The translations under genes and the position numbers were made by a program. From Aquimarina sp. AU58 (GTDB lineage: Bacteria; Bacteroidota; Bacteroidia; Flavobacteriales; Flavobacteriaceae), in NCBI RefSeq assembly GCF_900312745.1, contig NZ_OMPD01000014.1:186001-250000 (forward strand): a stretch of DNA of 64,000 bases, written 5' to 3'. The notes below the pieces were generated by a model. That model was not told the DNA's origin. It saw only the letters and a list, made by a program, of their open reading frames with translations, and ran no database searches. Below, in pieces: positions 47,577 to 55,350 of this stretch (within the stretch, counting starts at the first letter, position 1; the number at the start of each line of letters is the position of its first letter).

Positions 47577-48317
47577 ATGCATATACTAAGAAACATACTT
47601 ATCCTGCTATGGCGTATCTGGTTTTATATCGTTATGGGTATTCCTATACTTATTATGTTTCCTGTGTTATTAGTGCTTTCGTCGAGAGAAGAATGGTATT
47701 CACAATTTTTTGTAGTTGCTAGGTTATGGGCAAAAATTGTGTTGTACGGATCAGGTTTTTTACCCAAAGTTATCAAAGAAGCAGAGCCAGATCGTAAAAA
47801 AAGTTACATGTTTGTTGCTAATCATACTTCAATGACCGACATTATGTTAATGCTATATGCTATAAAAAATCCTTTTGTATTTGTAGGGAAAAAGGAACTG
47901 GCAAAAATCCCGATCTTTGGATTTTTCTATAAACGCACCTGTATATTAGTAGATCGAAATAGCCAACGAAGCAGGAAAGAAGTATTTGATCGTGCACAGG
48001 CAAGGTTACATGATGGTACAAGTATTTGTATTTTTCCAGAAGGAGGGGTTCCCGATGATGAATCTGTGATTTTGGATGAATTTAAAGATGGAGCCTTCAG
48101 ATTAGCAATAGATCACCAAATTCCTATAGTACCATTAGCGTTTCTAGATAATAAAAAGCGATTTTCGTATACTTTTTTTAGCGGAAGCCCCGGAATTATG
48201 AGAGCTCGTGTTCTTAAAGAGGTTCCTACCCAAGGATTAACACAAGATCATAAAAAAGAGTTGAAAGAAAACACAAGAGATCTTATTTTAAAGACATTAG
48301 AAAATTATACTTTATAA
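47577..48317 (+). CDS. plsC: 1-acyl-sn-glycerol-3-phosphate acyltransferase
   Basis: Membrane acyltransferase of 246 residues making phosphatidic acid from lysophosphatidic acid. One N-terminal membrane helix (about 5-36), the catalytic NHTSMTD (Asn82, His83, Asp88), and FPEGGVPDD for substrate binding. The start at 47577 is preferred to a TTG at 47559. Its last 21 codons recur at 49180-49242 (see findings). A truncated hairpin follows the stop. Confidence 0.93.
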   Translation: MHILRNILILLWRIWFYIVMGIPILIMFPVLLVLSSREEWYSQFFVVARLWAKIVLYGSGFLPKVIKEAEPDRKKSYMFVANHTSMTDIMLMLYAIKNPFVFVGKKELAKIPIFGFFYKRTCILVDRNSQRSRKEVFDRAQARLHDGTSICIFPEGGVPDDESVILDEFKDGAFRLAIDHQIPIVPLAFLDNKKRFSYTFFSGSPGIMRARVLKEVPTQGLTQDHKKELKENTRDLILKTLENYTL

Positions 48318-48339
48318 AAAATAGAAAGCCGCTTCTCCA
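48255..48339 (+). repeat. plsC 3'-end duplication, copy 1
   Basis: The last 21 codons of plsC plus 22 bases. Matched by 49180-49263 at a constant offset of 925 bases through the coding part. Coding differences are synonymous only (GAG/GAA, TTG/CTA, ACT/ACC). Confidence 0.88.
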
Positions 48340-48481
48340 TATAGACGGGAAGAATATTTACTGTTGTAAGAAAATAAACTAAAAAAGCAAAAGCGTAATT
48401 ATGAACTTTGAAAACCTAGTTAAAGACATTTCTGTTGAAACAAGTGTTAGTGTAGTATAGAGGCTTACTTTTTACATAAAA

Positions 48482-48622
48482 ATGGAGGTAGTTTTTTTAT
48501 TCTTTGTAATAAAAAAGGAGATTTTAAAACAAAACGAGAAGATACTTAAGAAGGCAGACCCCATAATCAACCTTGTTTTGGAAGAAATAAAACAATGGAC
48601 AAAAGACGGCATACCGGATTGA
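48482..48622 (+). CDS. possible 46-residue peptide in the inserted segment
   Basis: Short frame starting MEVVFLFFVIKKEILKQNEK and ending WTKDGIPD. A hydrophobic start followed by an amphipathic charged helix is protein-like, but there is no homologue I know. It could be a gene remnant. The preceding 150 bases contain only the decayed hairpin and a 19-codon frame (48401-48460). Confidence 0.3.
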   Translation: MEVVFLFFVIKKEILKQNEKILKKADPIINLVLEEIKQWTKDGIPD

Positions 48623-48702
48623 ATATGAAAGATTTTCCTTAATACTAAATATTCATGTCTTGTTTTTTTATTTTAGTATAATTATTACCTAACACAAATA
48701 TT

Positions 48703-49101
48703 ATGAAAAAAACCAGCCTCTTAAAACCAATAGCAACCCTTCTATTATTATGCTCCTTAAACTTTGTTGTTGCTCAAGCTAAACAGGTAGTAGGCACAAA
48801 AAGGATTACTTCAGTTTTATTAGGCACTTCAGTTCCTTTAGAATCTAATAATAAATCAATGAGTGTTTACGAAAAGAACATAGAGTATTTTACACGAGCA
48901 CAAGATTCGATTACCGTGCTGAACATTGCCCTAACCGATAAAGACTTAATTAAAAGGGTTAAAAATGAATCTAAATTATTAAGCAAAATCACAGATAAAC
49001 ATTTACGATCATCTAGATCTGGTCTAAAATTAAAAAACATGATCGAGATTTTGTCTAAGATATCACAAGAACACAGAAGACTTTTAAAGGAAAACGAATG
49101 A
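48703..49101 (+). CDS. small secreted or periplasmic protein
   Basis: Protein of 132 residues with a signal peptide (cleavage about 25, VVAQA) and a helical, basic mature part ending QEHRRLLKENE. No family recognised. It is the main gene of the segment lying between the two plsC 3'-end copies. Confidence 0.68.
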   Translation: MKKTSLLKPIATLLLLCSLNFVVAQAKQVVGTKRITSVLLGTSVPLESNNKSMSVYEKNIEYFTRAQDSITVLNIALTDKDLIKRVKNESKLLSKITDKHLRSSRSGLKLKNMIEILSKISQEHRRLLKENE

Positions 49102-49108
49102 AATAGAC

Positions 49109-49189
49109 ATGAAAGAGCCTAAACCATTAAAAATAAAGAAATGTCTTTTCGGTTGTGACGTTGATTGTGAGCTTATTGAAAAGAACTAA
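49109..49189 (+). CDS. possible 26-residue Cys-containing peptide
   Basis: Very short frame beginning MKEPKPLKIKKCLFGCDVDC, with Cys at 12, 16 and 20. It begins 7 bases after the previous stop; its own stop lies in the displaced plsC copy. Real coding status is doubtful. Confidence 0.2.
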   Translation: MKEPKPLKIKKCLFGCDVDCELIEKN

Positions 49190-49263
49190 AAGAAAACACA
49201 AGAGATCTTATTTTAAAGACATTAGAAAATTATACCTTATAAAAAAGATAAAGCCGTTTCTCC
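49180..49263 (+). repeat. plsC 3'-end duplication, copy 2 (displaced)
   Basis: Twenty plsC-like codons and a stop (49240-49242), preceded in frame by a stop codon, so not translated from an upstream start. Followed by an intact terminator, unlike copy 1. Confidence 0.88.
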
Positions 49264-49276
49264 CCAGAAACGGCTT
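49250..49276 (+). terminator. intact plsC-type terminator
   Basis: Twelve-base stem AAAGCCGTTTCT / AGAAACGGCTTT with a CCC-type loop just after copy 2. Its counterpart after the functional plsC (48327-48350) is broken. Confidence 0.8.
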
Positions 49277-49292
49277 TGTTCATCATTGCTTT

Positions 49293-49463
49293 AACCCGGC
49301 TTATGTATTAAAACTTCGTTATGAAGGTTTCAATTACCATAAAATATAACATTTTATTAGTTTCAGCATAGCATCGCTATGGTTATACTTAAAAATGTAG
49401 CGAAGCGCTATATTTTGCAATAGTTGGAAACTGTAATAGATTTTTTAATACATAAGCCGGGTT
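49293..49463. mobile_element. fold-back (MITE-like) element
   Basis: A 21-base terminal inverted repeat, AACCCGGCTTATGTATTAAAA, occurs at 49293-49313 and as its complement at 49443-49463. ATTGCT just outside both ends extends the symmetry. The interior is a long imperfect palindrome centred near 49374 on CATAGC-ATC-GCTATG, with a side hairpin TAGCG-AAG-CGCTA. No coding capacity. It may be a MITE-like element or a large structured RNA. Confidence 0.72.
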
Positions 49464-49507
49464 TTATAGCAATAACTACCTAACCAACTAAAAAATCTTT
49501 ATAGTTC

Positions 49508-51112
49508 TTAAAATTTGATACTTACTCCAGTGTATACCCCAAAATAGTATGGTTTAAAATTATTGGCATTATCATTAAATGCATTAAACTGATATTTAAA
49601 AATAGGTTCAAGGTTGATTTCGAATTGATCGGATATTTTATAATCGACACCCAGCCCTATATTACCACTAAAACTTACATCATTAAGGTTACTGGCCTCT
49701 CCTATCGGAGTTTCAAAATCACCAGCCTCTATAGAAATTTCGTTGTCTTGTAAGAATAATGTACTTATACCTCCAATCATATTTACTCCAATTTTTTTAT
49801 CAACCAAAGCATATTTCATTTCAACAGGGACTTCTAGATAGGCAATACTTTGGTTAAGTAATCCAACATTTTGTTTTTGCTCTATCGCATTTCTGTCAAG
49901 GTCCGAAAATTCAGATCCGAGATCTGTGTTTCTTACGTTTCCGATGTCAGAAATCAAAATTGCTCCAGCGGTAGAATTATAGCTTACATTTTCTAGGTTT
50001 TGCCCAACTGCCGATGGAGAAAAACCAACACCTTCGGTATTATAACTAAGATCTACTTTGTTTACTCCAGAACGCACACTAAATCTTTTGTTTATGGCAT
50101 AAGAAACATGCACACCATAACTCATATTTACTTGTCCGTTTTTATTATTATCTGCAAATTGAGCATCGATCGAAGACCCGCTTCCGATAGAATTATAATA
50201 TACAGGGGCGACATTAGGCGAAACATTCCATTTTTTGGTTAATGTGGATTCTTCAGCTATTTCTTCTTCCTCGTCTTTATTAATAACGTCAAAAATGGAT
50301 TTCTTACCATTGTTATTTGTGTTCTCAACATCTTCTTCAAGAGTTTTGTTCTTTATATCATTATCAACACTCTTTTCTGCTAAACCTTGAGTGTTTGCGT
50401 TACTTTTCTCATTTGGTGTTGTAAAAAGAGGGTGTTCTTTTTCTGAAATAGACTTTTTATTTTGTTGATCAGCTATAGTGGTTTTTTCGATTGTGTTCTC
50501 TTGCGTAACAATAGGGTCTTCTTTTTGCTTAGAAGAGATTTGTGCTGTATTGCTATTATTTGTTGCAGAATGATTCACTATTGGGTTCTTAGTTGTAGAA
50601 TGGGAGGAAGGGTCCAATTCACCACCATTTTTGGGTTTTGAAGGCACTTGCTCCAAGGTCTTAGCAACTGCATTTTCTTTTGTGACAGATGGCTCAAAAT
50701 AATTATGTTGACCAGCATCATTATCTTGATCAAGATTAGTATTTTCTGTTTTCTGATTAGTGGGATTGGTTTCTTTTTCTTCTGAAGTGACTATAACATC
50801 TTCTATAGGAGGGTTAACCTCTTTGTTAGTGGGTGTTTTAGTATGTTCAATTATATTTTGAGTATCAGAATCGGTAATGATATTATTTTGTTGTAGATCA
50901 TTAGTATTAAACGGTAAAGAGCTTATACCAAATATAAGTGCAATTAATGCTGCAACACCAGCAGCTCTATACCAAAATGGTATCAGAAAAATTCTTTTTT
51001 TGTTTTTATTTTGACGTGCCTTTATTTTTTCCCATACTATTTCATCAGGAATGACTTCAAAATTCTTGAATTTTTCCTGAAATAAACGATCTATATTTTT
51101 TTTATCACTCAT
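49508..51112 (-). CDS. anti-sigma-like / outer-membrane barrel fusion protein
   Basis: Protein of 534 residues. The N-terminus (1-45, DRLFQEKFKNFEVIPDEIVW) is soluble and anti-sigma-like, with no signal peptide. A transmembrane helix follows (about 47-66), then a Ser/Thr/Asn/Gln-rich linker (about 70-295), then a barrel domain of PorT/OmpA-beta type (about 300-534) ending in Phe. The start overlaps the sigma-factor stop by 4 bases. This could bind sigma inside the cell while its end sits in the outer membrane. Confidence 0.82.
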   Translation of the reverse strand: MSDKKNIDRLFQEKFKNFEVIPDEIVWEKIKARQNKNKKRIFLIPFWYRAAGVAALIALIFGISSLPFNTNDLQQNNIITDSDTQNIIEHTKTPTNKEVNPPIEDVIVTSEEKETNPTNQKTENTNLDQDNDAGQHNYFEPSVTKENAVAKTLEQVPSKPKNGGELDPSSHSTTKNPIVNHSATNNSNTAQISSKQKEDPIVTQENTIEKTTIADQQNKKSISEKEHPLFTTPNEKSNANTQGLAEKSVDNDIKNKTLEEDVENTNNNGKKSIFDVINKDEEEEIAEESTLTKKWNVSPNVAPVYYNSIGSGSSIDAQFADNNKNGQVNMSYGVHVSYAINKRFSVRSGVNKVDLSYNTEGVGFSPSAVGQNLENVSYNSTAGAILISDIGNVRNTDLGSEFSDLDRNAIEQKQNVGLLNQSIAYLEVPVEMKYALVDKKIGVNMIGGISTLFLQDNEISIEAGDFETPIGEASNLNDVSFSGNIGLGVDYKISDQFEINLEPIFKYQFNAFNDNANNFKPYYFGVYTGVSIKF

Positions 51113-51660
51113 CTTCGTTCTTCAATTGGTCGAACATAAAGCTCTTGGTTGGTTTGTAATTTTTCTTTTAAAATATTTCTTGCTCTCGCCAGATTAGATT
51201 TAGAAGTTCCTACAGATATCTCCAACATCTCTGCAACTTCTTTATGAGAATAACCGTCTAACACATAAAGATTAAATACTAATCGATATCGATCGGGTAG
51301 TTGCTGTATAATCTCTAAAAGATAATCCAGCGAAATCTCTTCTTCATCTACTTCAACCTCAACTTCTTCAATCTGTTCTTCATTAATGATATCAAAAACT
51401 TTTTGTTTTCGATATTTCTGTAATGCTGTATTAATAGTTACTCGTTTTATCCACCCTTCAAAAGAACCTTGGTTTTTATATTGACCGATTTTATCAAAAA
51501 TGGTTATAAAAGCATCTTGCAAGGTATCTTCTGCACTCGAAGCATCACTAGAATATTTTAAGCAAATCGAAAACAACTTACTACTGTATAATCTATACAA
51601 TTGTTCTTGCGCCTGAGCATTTTTTTTCTTACACCTTTTTATGAGTTGGTCTAAACCCAC
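51109..51660 (-). CDS. ECF RNA polymerase sigma factor
   Basis: ECF sigma factor of 183 residues from a GTG at 51660; a TTG at 51666 is the alternative, and no ATG fits. Region 2 (KYSSDASSAEDTLQDAFITI) and region 4 (GYSHKEVAEMLEISVGTSKS) are clear, separated by an acidic linker EEVEVEVDEEE. Translationally coupled to the fusion protein downstream, which is the probable regulator. Confidence 0.92.
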   Translation of the reverse strand: MGLDQLIKRCKKKNAQAQEQLYRLYSSKLFSICLKYSSDASSAEDTLQDAFITIFDKIGQYKNQGSFEGWIKRVTINTALQKYRKQKVFDIINEEQIEEVEVEVDEEEISLDYLLEIIQQLPDRYRLVFNLYVLDGYSHKEVAEMLEISVGTSKSNLARARNILKEKLQTNQELYVRPIEERR

Positions 51661-51711
51661 TAACAACTATTTTTAGTTTACCCATTTCTAATGCATAAAA
51701 ACGGATTTAAT

Positions 51712-52128
51712 TTATAATACAGGTACTTCTACGGTTAAAAATTGATTATCTCCATTTTCGTCTCTTCCTTGCCAGAATCTAAAGATGTAAGAATCTTCAT
51801 TTCCTACTAAAAAATCAAAAGAAACTTCGACTAAATCTGTCGTTTCTAAATCTTTACAATTACCTTCATTAACTACCAAATTAACCACAGATACCGTTCG
51901 TTCATTTCCTAGCCTATCATAATCAAATCCTGCAAAAGAATGGCAATTAGATGGTCTGTAGTAAGATACAGTAATTGTATATATTTCTTTTCGATTAAAC
52001 TGGTCGGGCAGTGAAGCTTCCTGTACAGTAGCTAATTCATAAAAAAAACTTGTTCCATTGTCGTCATCAGAACATCCAGTTAAGACAACTACAAGAAAAA
52101 ATGTTAAAACTATTTTTATCCTTCTCAT
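51712..52128 (-). CDS. small lipoprotein
   Basis: Protein of 138 residues with lipidated Cys19 (VLTGCSDDD) and a beta-rich mature domain, with Cys in NCHSFAGF and NCKDLE that could pair. Same strand as the sigma gene, 46 bases upstream of it. No family recognised. Confidence 0.78.
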   Translation of the reverse strand: MRRIKIVLTFFLVVVLTGCSDDDNGTSFFYELATVQEASLPDQFNRKEIYTITVSYYRPSNCHSFAGFDYDRLGNERTVSVVNLVVNEGNCKDLETTDLVEVSFDFLVGNEDSYIFRFWQGRDENGDNQFLTVEVPVL

Positions 52129-52209
52129 TTTCTTGGGGTTTTGAGAGATCGTATAACTTATCCATTAGGTAGATGCTCTAATGTAGATAAGGTTGCTTTT
52201 AAGGTATAA

Positions 52210-52233
52210 AAAAATCCCGAAGCTTCGGGATTT
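52210..52233. terminator. terminator of recA
   Basis: Perfect 24-bp palindrome (AAAATCCCGAAG and its complement) that forms a 12-bp hairpin flanked by A and T runs, just past the recA stop (52256) in its direction of transcription. Confidence 0.9.
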
Positions 52234-52255
52234 TAGTGTTTTTATTAAGAAAGTT

Positions 52256-53263
52256 TTATTCTTTTGCAATTTTTATGGCTTCCTTGATTTTTTGTTCAAG
52301 TTCTTCCATAAGTTCTGGATTATCATTAAGTAAAGATTTCACTGCATCTCGTCCTTGCCCTAATTTGGTGTCTTGATAGCTAAACCAGGAACCACTTTTC
52401 TTGACAATTTCGTAGTCTACACCAATATCTATAATTTCTCCATTTTTAGAAATACCCTCTCCATACATGATATCAAATTCTGCAGTTCTAAAAGGTGGAG
52501 CTACTTTGTTTTTTACTACTTTAACTCGTGTTTTGTTTCCTTGTACTTCATTATTACTATTTTTGATCTGTGTAGAACGACGAATATCTAAACGTACCGA
52601 AGCATAAAATTTTAAGGCGTTACCACCAGTAGTCGTTTCAGGATTTCCAAACATTACCCCGATTTTTTCACGAAGCTGATTAATAAAAATTACGGTACAA
52701 TTGGTTTTACTAATTGAACTGGTTAATTTTCGAAGTGCCTGAGACATTAATCGTGCATGAAGTCCCATTTTAGAATCCCCCATTTCACCTTCAATTTCAC
52801 TTTTAGGAGTAAGTGCTGCCACAGAATCAATAACGATAATATCGATAGCTCCAGATCTGATCAGGTTATCAGCAATTTCTAAAGCCTGCTCCCCATGATC
52901 TGGTTGAGAAATAATTAAATTATCTATATCTACACCTAATTTTTCTGCATAAAAACGATCAAAAGCATGCTCTGCATCAATAAATGCAGCAATACCTCCG
53001 GCTTTTTGTGCCTGTGCAATAGCATGCAAAGTAAGTGTTGTTTTACCAGAAGATTCTGGTCCGTAAATTTCAACGACTCTTCCTCTAGGATACCCACCAA
53101 CACCTAATGCAAGGTCTAAACCAAGAGAACCTGTAGGAATTACATCTACTTCTTGTACAGAACTGTCACTCATCTTCATTACAGTTCCTTTTCCGTAGGC
53201 TTTATCTAATTTATCAAGGGTAAGTTTTAATGCTTTTAATTTTGCGTCTTTCTCTGTACTCAT
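52256..53263 (-). CDS. recA: RecA recombinase
   Basis: ATP-dependent strand-exchange and SOS coprotease of 335 residues from the Met at 53263, the usual flavobacterial start [16 protein letters not shown]. Walker A GPESSGKT and the [16 protein letters not shown] loop are present. An upstream Met at 53293 is in frame, but TATATTTG (53272-53279, read on the minus strand) fits a promoter there and supports the shorter form. Confidence 0.97.
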   Translation of the reverse strand: MSTEKDAKLKALKLTLDKLDKAYGKGTVMKMSDSSVQEVDVIPTGSLGLDLALGVGGYPRGRVVEIYGPESSGKTTLTLHAIAQAQKAGGIAAFIDAEHAFDRFYAEKLGVDIDNLIISQPDHGEQALEIADNLIRSGAIDIIVIDSVAALTPKSEIEGEMGDSKMGLHARLMSQALRKLTSSISKTNCTVIFINQLREKIGVMFGNPETTTGGNALKFYASVRLDIRRSTQIKNSNNEVQGNKTRVKVVKNKVAPPFRTAEFDIMYGEGISKNGEIIDIGVDYEIVKKSGSWFSYQDTKLGQGRDAVKSLLNDNPELMEELEQKIKEAIKIAKE

Positions 53264-53271
53264 TTGTTGTT

Positions 53272-53279
53272 CAAATATA
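53272..53279 (-). promoter_or_regulatory. possible recA promoter -7 box
   Basis: TATATTTG on the minus strand, full match to TAnnTTTG, 8 bases before the ATG at 53263. No clear upstream TTTG. If used, the message would be nearly leaderless. Confidence 0.4.
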
Positions 53280-53516
53280 TCGGGATTTGACATTGATAAT
53301 AAACTTTTTGCTAAAGTACTATTTCTTTTTGTAGTTGGGATATGGATTCTAAAATCGTTATTAACAACAAATACCTGTATTTTATCTTAAGGTTTAGAGT
53401 TTTTAAACCTGTACTAGACATCGATTACATTTTTTTTCAGGAGTATAGCGCAACCCTTTTGTTTTTATAGCATCTATATAAAAAGCAAACATGAACAAAA
53501 GCAGAAGGAAAGAGAG

Positions 53517-53603
53517 ATGAAATTTCTTAAAAAGGTCGTAAGACATAATCTTGATGGCTGCACAATTACTAAAATTAGTAATTGTATAGTAGAAGGTGGC
53601 TAG
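53517..53603 (+). CDS. possible 28-residue peptide ending in Gly-Gly
   Basis: Short frame starting MKFLKKVVRHNLDGCTITKI and ending SNCIVEGG. It overlaps (ATGA) the stop of a nine-codon frame. It lies in the gap beside a GG-leader peptide gene on the opposite strand. Too short to be sure; no homologue known. Confidence 0.25.
   Translation: MKFLKKVVRHNLDGCTITKISNCIVEGG
53562..53585. repeat. 10-bp inverted repeat
   Basis: ACAATTACTA-AAAT-TAGTAATTGT, perfect arms. A second inverted repeat, TTCGTTATTA / TAATAACGAA, follows at 53605-53648. Role unknown: operator or transcript structure. Confidence 0.55.
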
Positions 53604-53656
53604 CTTCGTTATTATATTTTTTTAATCGTTAAATTATTTAATAACGAATTAGCCCA

Positions 53657-53692
53657 AAAAAATGCCTTGGAATAAGTTTCAAGGCATTTTTT
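53657..53692. terminator. terminator of the GG-leader peptide gene
   Basis: Perfect 13-bp stem AAAAAATGCCTTG / CAAGGCATTTTTT with a 10-base loop, 19 bases beyond the peptide's stop. Confidence 0.85.
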
Positions 53693-53710
53693 AAATTCAG
53701 AAATTAGAAT

Positions 53711-53875
53711 TTATTGATTTGCATTATCCGAATTATCTGTGTCTCTAGGTTTGCATAATGGAATTGCAGAATAATCGTCACAATTACCACTTCCGGTAAT
53801 ATACCCACCATTAATGATCTGTTGTTGTCTTTTGTTAAGCACTTTTGCGCCTATTAGGTTTTTAAAGCTTTTCAT
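53711..53875 (-). CDS. GG-leader peptide (bacteriocin-like or secreted signal precursor)
   Basis: Precursor of 54 residues from the Met at 53875. The leader MKSFKNLIGAKVLNKRQQQI is followed by INGG at 21-24, a double-glycine cleavage site of the type cut by C39-peptidase ABC exporters. The core of 30 residues (YITGSGNCDDYSAIPLCKP...) has two Cys that could pair, and an acidic tail. The frame continues to 53938, but the inner start gives the typical leader. No exporter or modifying enzyme is in the window. Confidence 0.68.
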   Translation of the reverse strand: MKSFKNLIGAKVLNKRQQQIINGGYITGSGNCDDYSAIPLCKPRDTDNSDNANQ

Positions 53876-54087
53876 TATAATTTCTTTTAAAGAATTTATA
53901 TTCCCTGAACATTTAATGACACTCAAGGTTTGTGTCAATCTTTCGCGAAAAGATGAATTACTTCAGATAAAAGTATAGGTTGCGAGTTCCATTTTTCAGG
54001 ACTGAGATTTTTTTAACAAAAAAATAATATTTTGACAGTAGTGAATATGGCAAAATCCTTTTTTTGTTAAAAACACAAATAAGAGTT

Positions 54088-54118
54088 TTTGAATATTACT
54101 TTACGATTTGTATTTTTG
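54088..54118 (+). promoter_or_regulatory. trhO promoter
   Basis: TTTG (54088-54091), 19-base spacer, TATTTTTG (54111-54118): a full match to the Bacteroidota consensus in both boxes. It shows the gene starts downstream, at 54158, not at the upstream ATG at 54089. Confidence 0.75.
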
Positions 54119-54157
54119 CCGAAATTTATTTCTTTTAACTTAAAACGTAAGTATAGC

Positions 54158-55189
54158 ATGCAACTGTACAACAAATTAAGTGCAAAAGAAAGAGCAGCTC
54201 TTATTGATGAAGCCGGTACAGACCGACTTACGCTATCTTTCTACGCATATGCACATATTGGTAATCCACAAATTTTTAGAAATCACCTTTTTATTCATTG
54301 GAACGAACTCGAGGTTTTGGGTCGTATTTATGTAGCCAAAGAAGGTATAAATGGGCAATTATCTGTCCCGGCACCTAATTTTGAAGCTTTTAAAAAACAC
54401 CTGGATAGTATTTCTTTTCTAGAAAACGTACGCCTCAATATCGCAAGAGAGCAAGACGCAAAATCCTTTTTGAAGCTAAAAGTAAAAATTCGTAAAAAGA
54501 TTGTAGCCGATGGATTAGATGATAACACATTTGATGTCACCAACAAAGGAGTACATGTTGATGCTTCTGCATTTAATGAACTTATCGAAGATCCTGATAC
54601 GGTACTGGTCGATATGCGTAATCATTATGAAAGTGAAATAGGCCATTTTAAAGGAGCCGTTACACCCGATGTAGATACGTTTAGAGACTCTTTGGATATT
54701 ATCGAAGAAGATCTTAAAGATCATAAAGAAGATAAAAAACTTGTAATGTATTGCACCGGGGGTATACGCTGTGAGAAAGCCAGTGCATATTATAAGCATA
54801 AAGGATTTAAAAATGTATTTCAGTTAGAAGGAGGTATTATAGAATATGCAAGACAAGTCGAAGCTCAGGGTTTAGAAAATAAATTTCTGGGTAAAAACTT
54901 TGTATTTGATCATAGAAGAGCAGAGCGTATTTCTGAAGATATAATAGCTAATTGTCATCAATGTGGTACCCCGTGTGATACCCATGTGAATTGCGAAAAT
55001 GAAGCATGCCACCTATTGTTTATACAATGTGAAAATTGCGCGGCAGAGCTAGAAAGTTGTTGCTCGACAGAATGTATGGAAGTTAATAGGTTATCATTTG
55101 AAGAACAAAAAGCATTGCGAAAAGGGAAAGGAAATAGTAATAAGATCTTTAAAAAAGGTCGTTCTGAAGCATTAAAATATAAAAAGTAA
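54158..55189 (+). CDS. trhO: tRNA uridine(34) hydroxylase TrhO (YceA, rhodanese-like)
   Basis: Protein of 343 residues from the ATG at 54158. N-terminal acylphosphatase-like domain, a rhodanese domain with the active loop CTGGIRC (Cys199 to Cys205), and a cysteine-rich zinc-like C-terminus (CHQCGTPCDTH, CENEACH, CENCAAEL). This matches the TrhO family throughout; the enzyme hydroxylates uridine 34 of tRNA with oxygen. Confidence 0.94.
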   Translation: MQLYNKLSAKERAALIDEAGTDRLTLSFYAYAHIGNPQIFRNHLFIHWNELEVLGRIYVAKEGINGQLSVPAPNFEAFKKHLDSISFLENVRLNIAREQDAKSFLKLKVKIRKKIVADGLDDNTFDVTNKGVHVDASAFNELIEDPDTVLVDMRNHYESEIGHFKGAVTPDVDTFRDSLDIIEEDLKDHKEDKKLVMYCTGGIRCEKASAYYKHKGFKNVFQLEGGIIEYARQVEAQGLENKFLGKNFVFDHRRAERISEDIIANCHQCGTPCDTHVNCENEACHLLFIQCENCAAELESCCSTECMEVNRLSFEEQKALRKGKGNSNKIFKKGRSEALKYKK

Positions 55190-55350
55190 CACCTAAAAAG
55201 GTGAAGATACTATAGCAGATAGTTTTTTTTATCCTCATTTCATAGTATCTTTAACGATTGATACGTTAGAAATGGTAGATTTCTAACTTTAGTAAGAACC
55301 ATATTTGTTGCGATTATGATCGCAGACAAATTTCAATATAGATAAAAAAT

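Noticed and set aside
49155..49349. 64-residue plus-strand frame across the displaced plsC end
   Set aside because: It reads the plsC copy and terminator out of frame; product is basic and unrelated to anything.
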